Source of the DNA: Siderastrea siderea
Lineage: Eukaryota > Cnidaria > Anthozoa > Scleractinia > Rhizangiidae
Direction of reading: 5' to 3'
Assembly (NCBI GenBank): GCA_964030785.1
Contig: OZ034975.1
Span: 46,526,569-46,590,568, forward strand
Length of the DNA stretch: 64,000 bases
This document shows positions 59,009-64,000 of this stretch, piece by piece; the first letter of the stretch is position 1; the number at the start of each line of letters is the position of its first letter. Both the position numbers and the translations under genes were made by a program. Below the pieces are notes generated by a model. It had not been told where the DNA came from and searched no databases. It was given only the letters and a program-made list of their open reading frames with translations.

Positions 59009-60001
59009 ATGCACTTATCAGCAGCCATCCCAGGAGCGTGACCCTGGGGACATACATGGGCATCGCGCAGGATTTGTTGACTTTTGTTGCCAATTTTCAG
59101 CCCGGGATTGGGGGATTGGATTGCTTTAGCTCTTTTGTAGTAGAATCCCCAGGGAAAGAACCTGCGGGATTTGTAACGCTGCCGACCCCGCACGCCACCG
59201 GCATCTTCAGAAAATGAACGAGTGCTGTCTACGCGACTGGATGTGAACTACGGAATACGTTCCAAAATGGTGATAGCCTTTTAGTCTTATCTTTGTTCTG
59301 TAGGTTATATTATTGTTATGATCAAATTTTATTTTTTTATAACTTTCTTGAAATAATAATATTGCAGTACTTTACTTAATGTTCCTGTTACTTTGCTGAC
59401 AGGCAAATCACTTGCCAAAAACAAAAACATATCGCAAAAAATGTTTAACTAATCCTAGTCCCTTTTTCCTGATCAGGAGACAACAACATTTTCTCCTTTC
59501 CTACTTTCCATCCTATGACTTACAAAGTAAGCTGAACTTCACCACATGCAGTAGATGGGTAGACTTTTGTCGCTTTTATTTCATCAACCCTCATCATCAC
59601 TCTATGAAAAATATATTATTATTCATAGCAAATAAAAAAAAATTTAATTGCAATTTAGGAGTCCCTTGAAATAATGCACTTTTTGACTTAAGGCTTCATC
59701 TGAAAACCTGATTGTAAATTTGTTGCTGAAAAAAATAACATACTAATGTATCCCCAGGGGGAGGGACTTTGGTAGCTTTTTGTTGAAAAAATATTGTTCT
59801 TTGATGTATATACAAGGCTAAAAAAGATAAAAAGGGGGGGGGGGGGTATAAACAATTAAAAGGAACCAAATGTTTTCGACAAGTTTGTCATCATCAGGGT
59901 TAAAAGGCCGTTCTTTGGTGGGAGGATTTGTAAACATCTTTGTGCAAATGCCCGGGGGTTCCCCGGGGTCAACCACCCAGGATGACTGCTGATAAGTGCA
60001 T
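59009..60001. mobile_element. 993-bp TIR element, ATGCACTTATCAGCAG family
   Basis: Left end atgcacttatcagcagccat (then cccaggagcgtgaccctgggg) and right complement atgactgctgataagtgcat (with ccccggggtcaaccaccc). The interior is AT-rich and non-coding as far as I can see, so a non-autonomous element. Confidence 0.8.
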
Positions 60002-60192
60002 AAGTCACATTTCTTTTTTTAATATTGCCACAGCATTTCAAAGCACCAAAGTTTTGATGCCATTTTGAAGCTTTTAAAGAACTCAAAAATAAAAGGAAAA
60101 ATTGTCATCAGTATTTGTCACCCATTTATTTAATTACAACTCCTCCCCCCTCCCCCTATAAAATGCAGAAATACTGTCATTATGCCAGGGGG

Positions 60193-60563
60193 TGCTCAGG
60201 TATATCAGTGTTGGGGAGGTGCAAATAAGTCCAAATTTTCGCACCTCAAAAAAGTCGCATTAGACTAAAACTGAACCCCAAAAAAGCTCAATGGGCCAGA
60301 GGGTAACCTAAAAAAAAACATTTTCATCCACATGAAAAAAAACCTTCTGAGTTTGTAAATGAAACTGATGCAATTCCTTGACATAAAATTGAGACCCTAA
60401 GATATGCATGCTTGTTATGATTAGCCCTAAGAAGAGTTCTGCCAAAATCTTTATACCCCAAAAAAATCCACCTGAAAATTTCTAACCCAACAAAAGACCC
60501 AGATGGCTTATTTTAGACCCAAAAGAGGCCTTTGCACCTCCCCCTCAATAATATACCTGAGCA
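60193..60563. mobile_element. 371-bp TIR element, TGCTCAGGTATAT family
   Basis: Ends tgctcaggtatatcagtg..ggggaggtgcaaa and the complement tttgcacctcccc..atatacctgagca. Non-coding interior. Confidence 0.8.
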
Positions 60564-62594
60564 TCATCCCACCCCCCCACCCTTGGGGTAATTAGTTAAC
60601 CATCCTAAATAAATGTATTCCACAATCTCTTAACAAATTCGATTCACTATGACTTACATAGAGCTAAAAAAATCCCCACAATTTAAGCAGAACACACGGG
60701 ATTAAAAATGGGATTTGGACTCCAAGGGCTAAAGCCAAAAATACAGGGTTCCAGGGCTCAAGGGCTGACAAAACAGAAAAAATGGGACTTAAAAAATCGC
60801 TTCACTCTTGGCTTCATTTGCCGAGAATCATCACTTCTGTTCAGCTTGATGCAAAGAAAGGCTTTGGACTCCAGGCTGTAGGGCAAATATTTCCTGACTC
60901 CGGGACTGGTCCTACCCCAACGAACCATGCAATATGCCCGGGAATATGTAGTACGTTTTGTCACGAAACAGACACAAAACATATTATCCCAATTCTGTCA
61001 TTTTCCTTTCTAAACTTTCTGTAGTTGACTTAATTGTACAGGTAAGGAGTTTCAGTCTTAAAGTGGAAGGTTGTGAAACGCCAGGATTTCACGTGTAGTC
61101 TATTATTTGTAGCAATAAAAGCAAAATTTACCTACAATCGCTGTTGCGTGACACAACTGAACTTCTGTAGTTCCAGGAATCAGGTAAATTTCTCGGAATA
61201 CAATTACATGTTCTTGAAATAAAGCGCCTTTCACTTGCTACCGTAACTAATTATAGTTTTAAAAGGACGTTGAAATTCATGAAATAACATTAGCGTTCAT
61301 TTTCTTCGTCGACAAAGCGAAATAATCGCCTTGTTGACAGTTTTTTCGAAGAGGAGCATAGAGTAGTCCCAGACTCCACGCGGAAATGAAAAAGAAAGCC
61401 TGGTTAAAAAGGTCATTTTGGGGGTTTTGAGTCAACGGCGGTTAGAAATTCTAATGCCCATTCTATTTGAAAATGAAGAGGGTTGTCAAGTGAACTTGAT
61501 GTTGATATACCACGAGTACGAAAGGGAAAATCCCAGAAAGGGGAAATATTTTGATTTCGTTTTATAGAGGCTGGAGAAGTTTGAGTCAAACCAACCTCTA
61601 TTGAAGGAGAGATATTTCGATCACATTTCTCTCTTATATCAGAAATATTCGATACATTCGATGACAGTGCATTTTTCTCCCAAAGAATGGGTAAATTCTT
61701 GGCACACACAGTTACAAAAGTAAAATTATCATCATTTTCCAATCGTGTTTTGATGTGTTTTTTAAAACATATTATCTTCCAAATATAGTGCTCTCTAATG
61801 TAAGCAGGGCAATCCCATAAGACTTATGAATTAAGACCCCATAAGACTTAAGAATTATCTACATGAAACAACCACCAACATGATAATAGTGATCTCTAAA
61901 TTTATTACTTGGCAAATTCTTGTAAATATTTACATGAGATGATCAGCCATTTTAGTTTATTTTATCAATACAAAAGTCTCTTAACTGGCTTCGCAAAGGT
62001 ACAATTAAGTTCAAGATATTAAATGACAAAAATGAAGGAAAGAGCAATAAATATACAAGAAGTCGAGAAATGTTGAAACCACAGTTCACTGTATATTTAT
62101 TGATGTTTCACCATCATGCTCGACGTTTCACAAGCTTAAAACTGGAAATTCACCCCGACTGAAGTCTGGAACAATTTTTTAGGCTACTTTTCTTCTGGTA
62201 ATGCAAACGGATCTTTCTTTCGTCAGCCCTCGCGTCAAATGAACCAGACAGGTCTTCTATTCATGTCTTGGTTTTTCCTGAAAGCAAAATAACACGTATA
62301 AGTTTCAGTTGCTGAAACAAAATATTGACAATCAGATACCGAAATGTCTGAATCGTTTTCAACAATAACAAAAGAAAGTCAGACGGTTCCATCCTTCAAG
62401 ATAGCCATGCTTTATGGATATTAAATATTCAAATTCCTACTTGCCAATATTTTATTTAGAACAGTGGTGGGAATAAAAATTGAGCGCAACGTACTTGCAC
62501 TGGCGTTTGTTGACTAAAACAGCTTTCTAATCACTGCAAGGTTTATACTAACAGCTGAAACTGAAGAAGCTCACATCAATTACGTTGGATACGA
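60564..62594. other. Spacer, nothing supported
   Basis: Scattered repeat-like text (for example cagggttccagggctcaagggc) but no exon with convincing splice sites. A 109-codon minus-strand frame (61413-61742) has no recognisable content. Confidence 0.4.
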
Positions 62595-62700
62595 TTAAAC
62601 TTTTTCGTCTGCGGATGACAGTATAAAGTGTGGCCACTCAAATGAAAGCTGTTTTGCAGTACAGTCTTGCGGTACTGTTTATTATGCCACGCAAGGTGGA
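62595..62700 (-). repeat. Dispersed repeat, minus-strand copy of the 16128 family
   Basis: On the minus strand it reads cataataaacagtaccgcaa, agctttcatttgagtggcca and cgcagacg, matching 16128-16350 and 23537-23690. It supplies an AATAAA (62683-62678) downstream of the small minus-strand gene. Confidence 0.75.
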
Positions 62701-62848
62701 TATTTACTGGAATATCTTTGATCTGATAAATGGCTAGTGTAAAAACTTTACTGAGGTGTTATTTGTTCGTCGATATTTTGGAAAATAAGATCAGCGATTT
62801 CAGTTTTGAACTTGAACAAAAATGATTATTGAGCTGTTCTGTACCTGA

Positions 62849-63138
62849 TTAGTCTTTGCTATCTTCATACTTGTAGACTCTGCCCTCTCGCCTGACTCTC
62901 CTTACTTTTTCATCCAAACTCTCAGCTGTGAAACAAAAAAATGTCATCTCTTTAGCGGTTACGGGCGAACAAGCGGCACAATTTGAACAGCTCGTCTTGG
63001 AATGAAGCGAAACGAACCATTACTCCGCGAAAAATCTACAGGTTGAATGGCAGTTGCTGGCGTGTGAGTGTAAGCACTTGCTAAAGCAGCCTTTTTCAGA
63101 AAATTTTCAAAACTTTTTCCTTCAGTCGCTGGATCCAT
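62849..63138 (-). CDS. Tentative two-exon gene for a 65-residue protein, unrecognised
   Basis: Exon 1 (63138-63018) starts ATG in strong context (A at -3, G at +4) and codes MDPATEGKSFENFLKKAALA and 20 more residues. The donor GTTCGT (from 63017) leaves phase 1. Exon 2 (62925-62849) follows tttttttgtttcacag and enters in the matching phase: ESLDEKVRRVRREGRVYKYE then DSKD and TAA. The 92-nt intron is short but plausible. The unspliced alternative is a 59-codon ORF ending at 62959. Charged, Arg/Lys/Glu-rich C-terminus, no membrane segment. AATAAA lies 165 bp downstream. No family recognised. Confidence 0.45.
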
Positions 63139-64000
63139 ATTGTTTTTGTGTGATTTGAGACGTGTCCTAGCAAATGTTAAATTTAAATTCCAACCGCAAC
63201 GTGGGAGAGAAGATAACTTGAATACTAATGACACAAACAGCCTGAAGGGATAGCCCCCTTGAACCCTGTAATGACAAGTGCAAATGCATGAATCTATATC
63301 AACCAATCAGCTTACTGCAGACAAGACACCCTGTCGTCAGAAATGACAGCAGAAACTGTTAACAATAGATGGCGCAGAGGAACCCACAGCTTATTCATAA
63401 GCAGATTATAGCGACTGCACGTAAAGACCAGGTTCACAACGAGACCAAGATTTTGAACCAAAATTTACGTCTACAAGTTCAATTTTAACGCCCTACATCA
63501 ATTTTTGGATAGTTCTCACGATCCGCTTTGAAAATGACAAATGTCCATATAAGGTAAAGTTTTAAAGGAGCGCGCTCGATAACAAAAGAACTGCTTTATA
63601 AGCGCATTCCACGTGATATTCGATTCTTGTACCAACGCAGCATTTCCTTTGTTTCAATCGAAACTACTACTAAAGCACATTTTTTCCATACACGTATCAA
63701 CCACCAAACAAACAGAAAACGCTTTATATGCACATTTTCCAAGCGATAACAAAGAAGGCTATCTTTTAATTAAAATTTTCCAAGGTCAAAGACAGAACAC
63801 CGATTCGAGCTAGTGCCCTCTTGACAGACGACATATCATCTTGCGGTGACAGGTGTATGTGAGGAGAATCTACATTTCGATAAGTTCAGTGTAAATTTAA
63901 CTGTTAAAACTGTTCTCAAGACCATAGCTAACTCAGACAAGATTTTTAGTTGAGTTTATACTCCATGGATCGAGGTATAGAACTATATTGACAAAATTGG
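63139..64000. other. Right-end flank
   Basis: Probable upstream region of the small minus-strand gene. It has aaccaatcag at about 63302 but no clear promoter element. The plus-strand frame 63613-63813 is unsupported. Confidence 0.4.

Overview
The window reads as nuclear DNA of an anthozoan cnidarian, most likely a stony coral. The genes are split into many small exons with GT-AG borders, the DNA is AT-rich with long G/C homopolymers, and the introns and spacers are full of short inverted-repeat elements of types I associate with coral genomes. The species call is inference.

There are two well-supported genes, both on the + strand. (1) Positions 1263-12569 hold the body and 3' end of an XPG/ERCC5-type repair endonuclease. 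Fourteen coding exons join in one frame: acidic spacer, XPG I-region, catalytic helix, helix-hairpin-helix region, PCNA-binding motif and an unusual RG/acidic-serine tandem-repeat tail. The N-terminal XPG-N exons were not found and should lie upstream of the window. One intron (9208-10207) has AT-AC ends with a textbook U12 donor and branch site. (2) Positions 19745-37450 hold a complete 23-exon gene for a 556-residue coiled-coil protein with two canonical EF-hands near its C-terminus. I do not recognise its family.

The right half (about 38-64 kb) is gene-poor. I see tentative short minus-strand exons at 41435-45387 and a possible two-exon minus-strand mini-gene at 62849-63138, plus a decayed coiled-coil ORF at 57546-58572 that looks like a retroelement ORF1. 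A small ORF at 14487-14792 lies between the two main genes.

Mobile DNA dominates what remains. A 5'-truncated Penelope-like element (1391-2383) sits in an ERCC5 intron. It keeps a GIY-YIG endonuclease remnant, inverted long terminal repeats, a hammerhead ribozyme motif in each repeat, and a 12-bp target duplication. A decayed hAT-type transposase element (35684-36967) sits in the last intron of the EF-hand gene. Two tRNA-Thr(GGT)-like genes face each other in an inverted repeat (24373-24715) that interrupts a 49-bp minisatellite. Many foldback or TIR elements are present, two of them nested inside members of one outer family, and one palindrome can be placed exactly by comparison with an empty duplicated site (48829-49065).
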